From RHLJ01 sp965247355 (GTDB taxonomy: Bacteria > Bacteroidota > Rhodothermia > Balneolales > Balneolaceae): DNA of 64,000 nucleotides. A program made the position numbers and the translations under genes. Within the stretch, counting starts at the first letter, position 1. Every line of letters begins with the position of its first letter. Of the stretch, positions 32,660 to 41,221 are shown one piece after another. The notes beneath the pieces are model-generated. The model was not told where the DNA came from, did not search any database, and worked only from the letters and a program-made list of their open reading frames with translations. The stretch spans positions 2,604,001 through 2,668,000 of the forward strand of contig OZ252011.1 of the NCBI GenBank assembly GCA_965247355.1, read 5' to 3'.

Positions 32660-33690
32660 TTCTCTTCTACTACTGTTTCCTTCCTAATGACTGGTGCCAC
32701 CTTAGTGGCGAATAACTCAATAGATTTCAGGACTTCTTTATGAGGGATGCTTCCTACTGTCATCTGCATCAAAAAGCGATCATGATTAAAGATCTCATAC
32801 TGATACATAATTTTATCGATCACTTCCTGGGGACTACCCACAAAATTAGCTCCTTCCAAAGTATTTGATGCGTCAAATTGATTTCGCTGCATTGGTGGCC
32901 AGCCTCTTTCTCTGCCAATTTTATCCATCACTTGTTTGAACGCAGGGAACGCAATATCAGAAGCTTGCTGTGAGGTTTCACTTATGAATCCGTGCGAATT
33001 AATACTGAGCTTTTGTTTAGGCTGATCATGCTCCGAAGCTCCCCTTGCATGTAAGTCGGCCATTTGTTTGAACTGAGCAGGATATCCGCCAATAATTGCC
33101 ACTGCCATTGGTAGTCCAAGAGCCCCGGTTATATAGGCTGATTTTGGAGTTCCCCCAACCGCTCTCCAGATTGGAATTTCATCCTGAAAAGCTCTTGGAT
33201 ACACTCCACGATCATTGATAGCTGGTCGGTGTTTACCACTCCAGGTAATGTTTGTTTCCTTTTGAAGCTGGATCAATAACTCCAGTTTTTCTTCAAAAAG
33301 TTCTTCATAGTTTTGAAGATCATATCCGAAAAGATGGAATGATTCAATAAAGGAACCACGGCCAACAATAATTTCTGCTCTTCCCTTCGAAAGTAAATCT
33401 AGAGTAGAAAATTGCTGATATACCCGAACCGGATCTTCAGATCCCAAAACAGTTACTGCTGTACTAAGTTTTATATTCTTTGTTTTGGCTGCTGCAGCAG
33501 CAAGAATCGTTGTTGGGGAAGACGAGACATATTCTTCACGGTGATGTTCTCCAATTGCATAAACATCCAAACCCAACTCATCAGCCAGTTCAATTTCTTC
33601 CATTAAGTTTGAAAGACGCTCTGAAGGATGAAGCAATTTCCCGGATGAATCAGGTGTATTTTCAACAAAAGTATAAAGGCCAAGTTCCAT
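32656..33690 (-). CDS. LLM-class flavin-dependent oxidoreductase (luciferase-like)
   Basis: The 344-aa protein follows the bacterial luciferase-like monooxygenase fold: 'LADELGLDVYAIGEHHREEYVSSSP' region (with the family 'G-E-H-H'), 'TAVTVLGSEDPVRVYQQFSTLDLLSKGRAEIIVGRGS' in parts, and 'ELLIQLQKE'. It would use reduced flavin supplied by a partner reductase. The substrate is unknown. It stands alone on the minus strand, its 3' end overlapping the rhodanese gene by four bases. Confidence 0.9.
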   Translation of the reverse strand: MELGLYTFVENTPDSSGKLLHPSERLSNLMEEIELADELGLDVYAIGEHHREEYVSSSPTTILAAAAAKTKNIKLSTAVTVLGSEDPVRVYQQFSTLDLLSKGRAEIIVGRGSFIESFHLFGYDLQNYEELFEEKLELLIQLQKETNITWSGKHRPAINDRGVYPRAFQDEIPIWRAVGGTPKSAYITGALGLPMAVAIIGGYPAQFKQMADLHARGASEHDQPKQKLSINSHGFISETSQQASDIAFPAFKQVMDKIGRERGWPPMQRNQFDASNTLEGANFVGSPQEVIDKIMYQYEIFNHDRFLMQMTVGSIPHKEVLKSIELFATKVAPVIRKETVVEEN

Positions 33691-33718
33691 TTTAATCAGC
33701 TATAAAAATTCATTGGTC

Positions 33719-33739
33719 ATCCTGAATTTGATTCAGGAT
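33719..33739. repeat. ATCCTGAAT/ATTCAGGAT palindrome
   Basis: Perfect 9-base arms (33719-33727, 33731-33739) surround TTG in the spacer before the BtuF-like gene. Another partly similar segment (GTCATCAAGATTCTGAAATAA) follows. The core is shared with 16700-16720. Confidence 0.65.
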
Positions 33740-33815
33740 CTTGTCTGTCATCAAGATTCTGAAATAAATTCGGATTGACCTAATTAGAAATTGTTTCATT
33801 AGTAGCATATTCATC

Positions 33816-34559
33816 ATGTCATACAAAAGAATTATCAGCCTGGTTCCAAGTCTAACCGAGCTACTCATTGACTTGGGGCTTGAAGATAAACTTGTTGGCA
33901 GGACAAAATTCTGTATTCATCCTGAACAGGAAGTCCTGCTTATTCCTTCCATTGGAGGAACTAAGAATCCAAATATTGAAAAAATTTTAAGCCTTAAGCC
34001 TGACCTCATCATCACCAATAAAGAAGAAAACCGAAAGGAAGATGTAGTAGAACTTGCTAAGCATACCGAAGTCATTGTTACAGAAATTGATACTATTGAT
34101 GATGCTTTAGAATGGATTCTTAAGCTCGCCACAAAGCTGGATAAAGTCTCCGAATCCAAAGTAATGGTTTCAGAAATCAATCAACTTATAAGCCGGAAAC
34201 CTGCATTAAAACCTATCAAGACAGCCTACTTTATTTGGAAGAATCCATGGATGACTATCGGAAATGACACGTACATTCACGACGTGATGAAGCAATATGG
34301 GTTAGTCAATGTATTTCGTAATCAAACAAGATATCCAACAACCAATTTCGATGAATTGTCTGCCATTAATCCGGAACTTATTCTACTTAGTAGTGAACCC
34401 TTTCCTTTCAAAGAAAAGCATCTCTCTGAGCTTCAGGAAGTTTGTCCTGATTCAAAGATTGAATTGGTGAACGGGGAATGGTTTAGTTGGTACGGAAGTC
34501 GGATGATTCCTGCGTTCAAGGAACTTAATTCATGGAGAGAACAACTCCTCTTTAGCTAA
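33816..34559 (+). CDS. BtuF-like helical-backbone metal/cobalamin receptor domain protein (cytoplasmic)
   Basis: The 247-aa protein matches the periplasmic-binding-protein-like fold that binds vitamin B12 or metal chelates: 'RIISLVPSLTELLIDLGLEDKLVGRTKFC' in parts, 'IPSIGGTKNPNIEKILSLKPDLII' in parts, and later 'NPELILLSSEPFPF'. It has no signal peptide or lipobox, so unlike BtuF it should stay in the cytoplasm. Stand-alone forms of this kind occur in this phylum. No ABC transporter or TonB receptor is adjacent. A bidirectional terminator follows. Confidence 0.82.
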   Translation: MSYKRIISLVPSLTELLIDLGLEDKLVGRTKFCIHPEQEVLLIPSIGGTKNPNIEKILSLKPDLIITNKEENRKEDVVELAKHTEVIVTEIDTIDDALEWILKLATKLDKVSESKVMVSEINQLISRKPALKPIKTAYFIWKNPWMTIGNDTYIHDVMKQYGLVNVFRNQTRYPTTNFDELSAINPELILLSSEPFPFKEKHLSELQEVCPDSKIELVNGEWFSWYGSRMIPAFKELNSWREQLLFS

Positions 34560-34560
34560 A

Positions 34561-34582
34561 AAACCGGATCTCTCCGGCTTTT
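34561..34582. terminator. Bidirectional intrinsic terminator
   Basis: CCGGA (34564-34568) and TCCGG (34573-34577) form a stem with a TCTC loop. It is flanked by an A-run on the left and CTTTT on the right. The minus-strand T-run (TTTTTT) is the better one and would end the DinB-like gene's transcript. The plus-strand side serves the BtuF-like gene. Confidence 0.75.
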
Positions 34583-34592
34583 AAATTGCTGA

Positions 34593-35090
34593 TTATTTGT
34601 ATGCTGGAGGTGCCATATCGTTCGCACGATAATAAGCTACCATTTGTCCACGGTGATGCGAATTGTGCCGTAATGCACCCAGAATTCCTGATGTAAAAGC
34701 TCCACTTTCTTCAGCAGCATGAATGATATCAATCATTGCTTCAAATTGTTCGGTAGTGTAGGATATTAGTTCTTCCTTACTCATTCGTTCTTCATCTCCC
34801 GGTTCCCAGGCAATAGGTTCACCTTTTAGTTGAGCGTTAAACCATTCGAGGCTGTACGCGATATGAAATGCCTGAGCGCCAAATGTTCTCATTTCATCTC
34901 CGGGCTTAAAGGAATATTCATCAGCTGGCATCCCTTCTAACACTTCCAATGTGAAGTCTTTAGCATTAGTTAATTGCTGATCCAGATACTTATAACTCGT
35001 TTGTTTATCAGGCATTTCATCCATTGCGCTTACTGTTACTGATACAATAAGTAATGCCAATGCAATTATTGAGTAGTTAATTTTATTCAT
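34593..35090 (-). CDS. Exported DinB-like (four-helix bundle) protein
   Basis: The 165-aa protein has a signal peptide (~1-22, 'LALLIVSVTVSAM') and a DinB/YfiT-like helical bundle. The three histidines typical of its metal site appear in 'AQAFHIAYSLEWFN' and 'GALRHNSHHRGQMVAYYR'. DinB-superfamily proteins are often metal-dependent thiol transferases in the cytoplasm. The exported form is less common, and its substrate is unknown. It is transcribed alone and ends at the bidirectional terminator. Confidence 0.85.
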   Translation of the reverse strand: MNKINYSIIALALLIVSVTVSAMDEMPDKQTSYKYLDQQLTNAKDFTLEVLEGMPADEYSFKPGDEMRTFGAQAFHIAYSLEWFNAQLKGEPIAWEPGDEERMSKEELISYTTEQFEAMIDIIHAAEESGAFTSGILGALRHNSHHRGQMVAYYRANDMAPPAYK

Positions 35091-35186
35091 GATATTTTTG
35101 ATTTGTTAGATGACCGACTAACTAGTATTGGAAATGTGAATAATTAGATCATTAAATGGAAAAAGAATTTATCTCAATTTGAAAAC

Positions 35187-36491
35187 TTAATTCTCAAAGC
35201 TAGAAATAACATCTTTCATCCTGGTTTTAACCTGATCATTACCAAGATTCCCGATACTTCCTTCATGAGTATGTTTCACTTCTTTAGGAGGAGTAAACGA
35301 TCCAGACTCAATCTCTTTACTTACTTGTAGGTAGGCATCTCTGAACGGAACTCCCTGAACCACCAACTCATTCACAGCTTCAACAGAGAAAATGAGTTTA
35401 TATTTAGGATCATCCAGAATATCTTCTGTAACTTTGATTTTACTTACTGAATAGTCAGTTATAAATAAACATTCTTTAAGCTCCTCTATAGCAGGGAACA
35501 ACACCTCTTTCAACATCTGAAAATCTCGATGGTAGCCTGATGTAAGATTCCCTGTCACGGTAGATATGGTTACAGGAAGAGCCTTTAGTACATTCGTTTT
35601 GGCTCGAATTAACTCAAAAACATCCGGGTTTTTCTTATGAGGCATTATACTAGAACCCGTAGTGAGTTCATCAGGCAATTTCAGAAAGGCAAAATTCTGG
35701 CTGTTATACAAACAAACGTCCGATGCCAGTTTGTTCAAAGTCCCTGCCAGTCCTGCCATCGCAAATGCCATAGTCTGCTCGGCTTTACCTCTGCCCATCT
35801 GAGCATATACAACATTGGTATTCATACCGGCAAATCCCAGAAGTTCGGTAGTCAAAGTCCGATTCAAAGGAAAGGAAGAACCATACCCTGCCGCTGACCC
35901 TAAAGGATTTTGATTAACGATGGTATGCGCTGCCTGCATCAATACGAGGTCATCTACCAAGCTTTCAGCATACGCGCCAAACCACAACCCGAAACTAGAC
36001 GGCATTGCGGCCTGGGTATGGGTGTATCCCGGAAGTAAGACTTCTTTATTTGCCTCACTTTGTTCAACTAAACTATTAAACAACTTTTGGGTTAAAAAAG
36101 CAATATCCTTGATTTGATCCCGCAGATACAACTTTATATCAACAAGAACCTGATCATTTCTGGATCGGCCCGAATGTACTTTTTTACCTAAATCTCCCAG
36201 TTTTCTGGTTAGCATTAATTCGATTTGGGAATGGACGTCTTCAACCCCTTCCTCGATTTTGAACTCACCACTTGCAATGACTTCTTCCTGAATTCGATTC
36301 AATTCCTTAACTAAAACTTCGAGCTCATCTTTTTCCAAAAGACCCACAGATTCCAGCATTGTTATATGCGCGATGGTTCCCTGAACATCATATTTAGCCA
36401 GTTCCAGATCCAATTCACGATCTTTTCCTACCGTGAATTTTTCAATGAATTCATCTGTATTAATTCCCTTTTCCCACAGTTTTTTTGCCAT
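35187..36491 (-). CDS. argH: Argininosuccinate lyase
   Basis: The 434-aa enzyme splits argininosuccinate into arginine and fumarate, the last step of the pathway. The superfamily signature 'GSSIMPHKKNPD' (catalytic Ser loop) is intact. 'HSGRSRNDQV', 'YTHTQAAMPSSFG' and 'NPLGSAAGYGSSFPL' are ArgH blocks. It is slightly shorter than E. coli ArgH (457). It is the last gene of the nine-gene arginine operon, 34 bases after argE, which is the largest gap in that operon. Confidence 0.96.
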   Translation of the reverse strand: MAKKLWEKGINTDEFIEKFTVGKDRELDLELAKYDVQGTIAHITMLESVGLLEKDELEVLVKELNRIQEEVIASGEFKIEEGVEDVHSQIELMLTRKLGDLGKKVHSGRSRNDQVLVDIKLYLRDQIKDIAFLTQKLFNSLVEQSEANKEVLLPGYTHTQAAMPSSFGLWFGAYAESLVDDLVLMQAAHTIVNQNPLGSAAGYGSSFPLNRTLTTELLGFAGMNTNVVYAQMGRGKAEQTMAFAMAGLAGTLNKLASDVCLYNSQNFAFLKLPDELTTGSSIMPHKKNPDVFELIRAKTNVLKALPVTISTVTGNLTSGYHRDFQMLKEVLFPAIEELKECLFITDYSVSKIKVTEDILDDPKYKLIFSVEAVNELVVQGVPFRDAYLQVSKEIESGSFTPPKEVKHTHEGSIGNLGNDQVKTRMKDVISSFEN

Positions 36492-36525
36492 AATTCTTAT
36501 TCGTCTTTTCTACGGGTTTGTCCCA

Positions 36526-37590
36526 TTAAATTTCTAACCCATCCAGTAACTTCAGATAGATTTCTATTCCATTTTCGATTTCTTCTAAGTGAATGAATTC
36601 ATCCGCGGTATGCGATCTTTTGGTATCACCCGGCCCCATTTTTATGCATGGAAATGGCATATGGACCTGATCCGACATTGTTTGCGATCCGTAGGTTTTA
36701 ATTCCCATCTTTTGTCCTTTTTTCACTACCGTATGATCAGAATCAATACCTGAAGCATTCAAATTTAAAGATCGGGGATTCACTTCACATTCCACATGCT
36801 TCTTTATGATATCCACTACCTCAGCGTTTGAATAGTGCTCATTCGGACGGACATCCACCACAAATCTACATTCATCAGGAACTACATTATGCTGTGTTCC
36901 TGCTTCAATTTGTGTAACTGTCATATTTATTTTACCAAGTACCTTCGATTGCTTCTCAAACTCAAAGTTCCTGAACCATTCAATATCCTTTACCGCTTTA
37001 TAAAGAGCATTTTCTCCTTCTCCGCGAGCAGCATGTCCACTTTCTCCATGAGCCAAACAGTCCAAAACGATGAGTCCCCGCTCAGCAATTGCCATATCCA
37101 TAGAAGTTGGCTCACCAACTACTCCAAGATCTATTTCTCCAAGTTCCTCCAATACAATGGGAACACCATTTTTTCCGGATGACTCTTCCTCTGCCGAAGC
37201 CAAAAACAACAGATTAAAAGGCTGCTCTTTCTTTGATAGTTCGATAAACACATGTAATAAACTTACCAGCGGACCACCGGCATCATTGCTTCCTAAACCA
37301 ATTAACTTACCACCTTCAATAGTCGGAATAAAAGGATCATAACTCCATTTTGATGTCGCCTTTACTGTATCATGATGTGAGTTTAATAACAAAGTTGGTT
37401 TTCCGGAATCCTTTTCTCCCACCCAGGCCCACACATTATTCTGCTTTCTACGCGGATTAAAACCATGCTTTTTTAAATACTCAGAAATCAAATCAGCAGT
37501 TTTATCCTCTTCCCTGCTGTAAGACTGAATGGAAATGAGTTCTTTAAGCAACTCAATTGCCTGACCTGAAAGTTCTTTGTAGTTGCTCAT
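36526..37590 (-). CDS. argE: M20-family N-acyl-ornithine/citrulline deacylase
   Basis: The 354-aa dinuclear-zinc hydrolase has the M20 pattern: 'LLNSHHDTV' (first His and Asp), 'GLGSNDAGGPL' (bridging Asp), 'ASAEEESSG' (catalytic Glu-Glu) and 'CIKMGPGDTKRSHTADEF' near the end (last His). In an operon with ArgF', the likely substrate is N-acetyl- or N-succinyl-citrulline, because the acyl group is carried past the transcarbamylase step. Ornithine deacylation is the classical alternative. It overlaps argB by four bases. Confidence 0.88.
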   Translation of the reverse strand: MSNYKELSGQAIELLKELISIQSYSREEDKTADLISEYLKKHGFNPRRKQNNVWAWVGEKDSGKPTLLLNSHHDTVKATSKWSYDPFIPTIEGGKLIGLGSNDAGGPLVSLLHVFIELSKKEQPFNLLFLASAEEESSGKNGVPIVLEELGEIDLGVVGEPTSMDMAIAERGLIVLDCLAHGESGHAARGEGENALYKAVKDIEWFRNFEFEKQSKVLGKINMTVTQIEAGTQHNVVPDECRFVVDVRPNEHYSNAEVVDIIKKHVECEVNPRSLNLNASGIDSDHTVVKKGQKMGIKTYGSQTMSDQVHMPFPCIKMGPGDTKRSHTADEFIHLEEIENGIEIYLKLLDGLEI

Positions 37591-38348
37591 TGTATTAATC
37601 TTGTTCCGGAATTCAATTCATTGAAGGAATCAAATTTCTTAATACTCACTTTTTTTACACCTGCTTTAAGCGCCTGAAAACCTACATCCAGTTTAGGAAT
37701 CATCCCGTCTTTTATAACATTAATCCCCTTCAGGTGTCGATAAAGCAACAGATTCATTTCTGTAATTAACTGTTCCCCGTTCATCACGCCGGGCATATCA
37801 AAACAAAGAATAAGCTCTGTTTGATATATCTGAGATAATGCAATTGCTACATATGATGCAATCGAATCAGCATTAGTATTGAGCAGATTTCCTTTACCGT
37901 CGTGCGTCAATGGAGCCAATATGGGAGTAACCCCTACAGCCAGCAAATTTGATAACGATTTAGTTTCTACTTTTTCAATATCTCCTACCCAACCAAAATC
38001 GATCGGTTCAGGATCTCTTTTCTTAGATAAAATCAGATTTAAATCCGCGCCGGAAAGTCCTACTGCATTAACTCCTCTGGCCTGAAGTTTTGCAACCAAT
38101 TTTTTATTAACCAATCCGGCATAGACCATCGTTGCAACATCCAACATTGGCTTACTGGTTACCCTTCTGCCTTCAACCATTGTTGTTTCTATGCCCAGTT
38201 TATCAGCGATTTCGGTAGCAATCACTCCACCACCGTGAACCAGGATTTTAGGGCCTTCTACATCGGCAAACTGCTCTAAAAAAAGATCCAGCGTTTTTTC
38301 ATCTTCAGCTACTTTGCCCCCGATTTTTATGACTTTCAGACTATCCAT
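37587..38348 (-). CDS. argB: N-acetylglutamate kinase-type enzyme
   Basis: The 253-aa amino-acid kinase phosphorylates N-acyl-glutamate. Family blocks are 'VIKIGGKVAED' (N-terminal Lys and Gly loop), 'ILVHGGGVIATEIADKLGI', 'VEGRRVTSKPMLDVATMV', 'GLSGADLNLI' and 'GMIPKLDVGFQALKAGVKKVSI' in parts. No N-terminal arginine-sensing helix extension is present, as in short arginine-insensitive types. The acyl group could be acetyl or succinyl, in keeping with the ArgF' gene it overlaps by one base. Confidence 0.94.
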   Translation of the reverse strand: MDSLKVIKIGGKVAEDEKTLDLFLEQFADVEGPKILVHGGGVIATEIADKLGIETTMVEGRRVTSKPMLDVATMVYAGLVNKKLVAKLQARGVNAVGLSGADLNLILSKKRDPEPIDFGWVGDIEKVETKSLSNLLAVGVTPILAPLTHDGKGNLLNTNADSIASYVAIALSQIYQTELILCFDMPGVMNGEQLITEMNLLLYRHLKGINVIKDGMIPKLDVGFQALKAGVKKVSIKKFDSFNELNSGTRLIQ

Positions 38349-39295
38349 TACATCGACTCCAGTATTTTCTTCAATACCGTTTGCATAGAAACAATTCGGT
38401 TTGCTGCTTCTTCGATCACCAGACTATTCGGGCTATCAATTACGGCATCTTCTACCACCTGATTTCTACGAACCGGAAGACAATGTATAAACTTGGCATT
38501 ATTGGTGAGTTTCATCTTCTCAGCAGTAATCATCCAGTCCGGATCAGTTGAAATAACTTTACCGTAATCCGTATAGCTACTCCAGTTTTTTGCGTAGATG
38601 AAGTCGGCATCTTCAAAGGCTTTCCGCTGATCATATTCGGGCTTCAAATCTCCCATAAATTCAGGCGCAAGATCATAACCTTCCGGGTGGGTAACTGTCA
38701 GTTCCACATCAGCAGCTGACATCCATTCTACAAACGAATTTGCTACAGCTTGTGGAAGTGCCTTGGGATGAGGAGCCCACGTTAGCACCACTTTAGGTTT
38801 AGCTACTTTCTTATGTTCTTCGATGGTAATCAAATCGGCTAAAGCCTGTAGCGGATGTCCGGTTGAAGATTCCATATTGATTACAGGAACCCCGCAATAC
38901 TTAACAAATGCTGTAAGTACTTTCTCGGAATAATCTTCGTCACGATCTTTAAGCTCTGCAAAAGCACGGATTGCAATCACATCAAAATAAGCACCAATCA
39001 GGGCGGCGGCTTCTTTTACATGCTCAGCAGAATCGCCATTCATGACTACTCCATCTGCAAACTCCAGTTTCCAACTACCGGCATTAATATCGAGCACAAC
39101 CGCATCAAGCCCAAGATTTTGCGCTGCTCTTTGCGAACTAAGTCTTGTTCGTAAACTGGGATTTAAAAAAAGAAGACAAACCGATTTATTCTTTCCCAAC
39201 GATTTCCAGGCATAGGGATTTGCTTTAACCTCTTTGGCTTCCTCCAGTAAATCAGAAAGATCAAATGTATCTTTTATACTTAAAAACTGCCTCAC
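38348..39295 (-). CDS. argF': N-acyl-ornithine transcarbamylase (ArgF' type)
   Basis: The 315-aa protein is of the acetyl/succinyl-ornithine transcarbamylase branch, not classical OTCase. The carbamoyl-phosphate loop reads 'FLNPSLRTRLSSQ' instead of F-x-x-x-S-T-R-T-R, and 'TWAPHPKALPQAVANSFVEW' and 'FIHCLPVRRNQVVEDAV' are branch-typical. It forms N-acyl-citrulline. The residue reported to set acyl choice (Pro90 in the Bacteroides succinyl enzyme, Glu92 in the Xanthomonas acetyl enzyme, as I recall) is A90 here ('NGDSAEH'). The acyl group is therefore undecided. Sits between argD and argB with overlapping ends. Confidence 0.92.
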   Translation of the reverse strand: MRQFLSIKDTFDLSDLLEEAKEVKANPYAWKSLGKNKSVCLLFLNPSLRTRLSSQRAAQNLGLDAVVLDINAGSWKLEFADGVVMNGDSAEHVKEAAALIGAYFDVIAIRAFAELKDRDEDYSEKVLTAFVKYCGVPVINMESSTGHPLQALADLITIEEHKKVAKPKVVLTWAPHPKALPQAVANSFVEWMSAADVELTVTHPEGYDLAPEFMGDLKPEYDQRKAFEDADFIYAKNWSSYTDYGKVISTDPDWMITAEKMKLTNNAKFIHCLPVRRNQVVEDAVIDSPNSLVIEEAANRIVSMQTVLKKILESM

Positions 39296-40419
39296 TTAAG
39301 AGCCTCCTTCAATGCTTTTATAAACTGATCTACTTCTTTTTTTGTGATGTTTAAGGGTGGCAGCAAACGAATGGTGTTTTTGTTGGATGAAGATCCTGTA
39401 AACACATGCTGCTCGTACAATAATTTTTTTCTTAGATCGGCTACAGGGAAATCAAATTCAGCTCCCACCATCAAGCCTCTGCCTCTTACCTCCTTAACCT
39501 GATCTATTTTTTTAAGTTGCTCAATCAGGTATTCTCCAACCTTTGATGCATTTTGAATGAGCCCTTCATTTTCTATTACCTCCAACACAGCCAAAGCTGC
39601 GGCGCAAGCCAGGTGATTCCCACCAAAGGTAGTCCCCAACATTCCAAACTTAGCTTCAAATTTTGGATGAGTGATAATACCACCAACAGGAAAACCGTTT
39701 CCCATTCCCTTCGCCATGGTAATAATATCAGGCTGAATGAATGCATGCTGATGAGCAAAGAAACGCCCTGTTCGTCCAAAACCGGATTGTACCTCATCCA
39801 GAATCAGCGCTGTGTTGGTTTCATCACATGAATCCCGAAGATGTCTTAAAAAGTCAGTGGTTGGTTCTACAATTCCCCCAACACCCTGAACTCCTTCTAT
39901 TAGCACACTGCTTACATCTCCTTTTTTGAGCTCCGCTTCAACTCCATCAAAATCCTCGAAAGCAAATCGAACTACATCAGCTCCTTCATTCACCGGAAAA
40001 AGGATATTGGGATTATGAGTTGCAGCAACGGCCAACGATGTACGCCCGTGGAAGGCTCCATTAAAGGCAATGACTTTCTTTCGTTGATTATAAGCAGAGG
40101 CTACTTTGAGTGCGTTTTCAATAGCCTCGGCGCCGGAGTTGCAAAGGAAGAGATTCCAGTTATAATATCCGCAAACTTCTCCGAGTTTATGTGCAAGATC
40201 TTTTTGAATGGTGATGGGCACCGAATTGGAATAAAATCCCAGTTTTCCCAATTGCTCAGTCACTCGTTCCACATAATGCGGATGTCCGTGTCCAATTGAA
40301 ATCACCGCATGACCACCATAAAAATCCAGATATGCAGTATGCTGTCGATCATAAACCAGGCAGCCGTCAGCTTCCACCGGTTCTACATCAAAAAGAGTGT
40401 ATACTTCGAATAATTTCAT
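39292..40419 (-). CDS. argD: N-acylornithine aminotransferase
   Basis: The 375-aa class III PLP aminotransferase interconverts N-acyl-glutamate semialdehyde and N-acyl-ornithine. Landmarks: 'FYGGHAVISIGHGHPHYV', 'LCNSGAEAIENALKVA', 'AFHGRT', 'ALILDEVQSGFGRTGRFFA', the PLP lysine in 'ITMAKGMGNGFPVGG', and 'GTTFGGNHLACAAALAVL'. Length is normal. It overlaps argF' and proC by four bases on each side. Confidence 0.94.
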   Translation of the reverse strand: MKLFEVYTLFDVEPVEADGCLVYDRQHTAYLDFYGGHAVISIGHGHPHYVERVTEQLGKLGFYSNSVPITIQKDLAHKLGEVCGYYNWNLFLCNSGAEAIENALKVASAYNQRKKVIAFNGAFHGRTSLAVAATHNPNILFPVNEGADVVRFAFEDFDGVEAELKKGDVSSVLIEGVQGVGGIVEPTTDFLRHLRDSCDETNTALILDEVQSGFGRTGRFFAHQHAFIQPDIITMAKGMGNGFPVGGIITHPKFEAKFGMLGTTFGGNHLACAAALAVLEVIENEGLIQNASKVGEYLIEQLKKIDQVKEVRGRGLMVGAEFDFPVADLRKKLLYEQHVFTGSSSNKNTIRLLPPLNITKKEVDQFIKALKEALK

Positions 40420-41219
40420 TCTGTAATTCGGTTTATTTTTTCGAAGGAGGCCACAATTCCTTTAATAAGTGCCGAACTCAATCCCTGGTGTTCCATTTCG
40501 TTTAAACCAGCAATCGTACAACCCATTGGCGTGGTTACTTTATCAATTTCTTTTTCCGGATGGGCACTTCCCTCAACCAGTAAAGAAGCCGCTCCTCGAG
40601 CTGTTTGCATGGCTATTTTCTGAGCTTCCTCTGCCTCAAAACCAAGCTCGATCCCCCCCTGTGTTGCAGCCCGGATATATCTCAGAAAGAAAGCAATTCC
40701 ACTGGCTGCCAGAACAGTAGCTGCTTTCATTAGTCGTTCTTCAATGATGAGCGTTTCTCCCAATGACTTGAACATCTCTTCCACTTTTGTGAGATGATCT
40801 CCAGCAAGCTTATTTCCACAGATGCAGGTCATAGATTCTGAAATAGCTGCAGCTGTATTTGGCATGGCTCTTATTATCGCAAACTCGTCTTTCAGATAAC
40901 TCTGAATCTCATCCAGGGATACACCTGTTATCGTTGAAACCAGTACATGTTTATTGACATCAAGCTCTGATTCAATTCCTTTCAGAACGGCTCCCAGTTG
41001 CTTAGGCTGTACGCAAAGGAAAATAAAGGTCGCTCTGGATACTGCTTCTTTGTTGTCTGAAGTTGTTTGGAATCCCTGCTCTTTCAGGTGGTCTAATCGG
41101 GACAAATGACGGCGAGTTAATGTGATATTCTCTGCACCAAAATTTCCTGCAAAACCTTTGGCTATTGCTTCGCCCAGATTTCCCGTTCCTAAAATGGTTA
41201 TGTGTTCGTTAGTACTCAT
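40416..41219 (-). CDS. proC: Pyrroline-5-carboxylate reductase
   Basis: The 267-aa enzyme reduces 1-pyrroline-5-carboxylate to proline with NAD(P)H. It has the Rossmann 'ITILGTGNLGEAIAKGF', 'FLCVQPKQL', 'RAMPNTAAAISESMT' and the C-terminal signature 'VTTPMGCTIAGLNEMEHQG'. This is a proline gene inside the arginine operon. It may serve to link glutamate semialdehyde flux or to recover ornithine-derived pyrroline carboxylate. Gaps to its neighbours are +2 and -4 bases, so it is fully part of the transcript. Confidence 0.94.
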   Translation of the reverse strand: MSTNEHITILGTGNLGEAIAKGFAGNFGAENITLTRRHLSRLDHLKEQGFQTTSDNKEAVSRATFIFLCVQPKQLGAVLKGIESELDVNKHVLVSTITGVSLDEIQSYLKDEFAIIRAMPNTAAAISESMTCICGNKLAGDHLTKVEEMFKSLGETLIIEERLMKAATVLAASGIAFFLRYIRAATQGGIELGFEAEEAQKIAMQTARGAASLLVEGSAHPEKEIDKVTTPMGCTIAGLNEMEHQGLSSALIKGIVASFEKINRITE

Positions 41220-41221
41220 AA

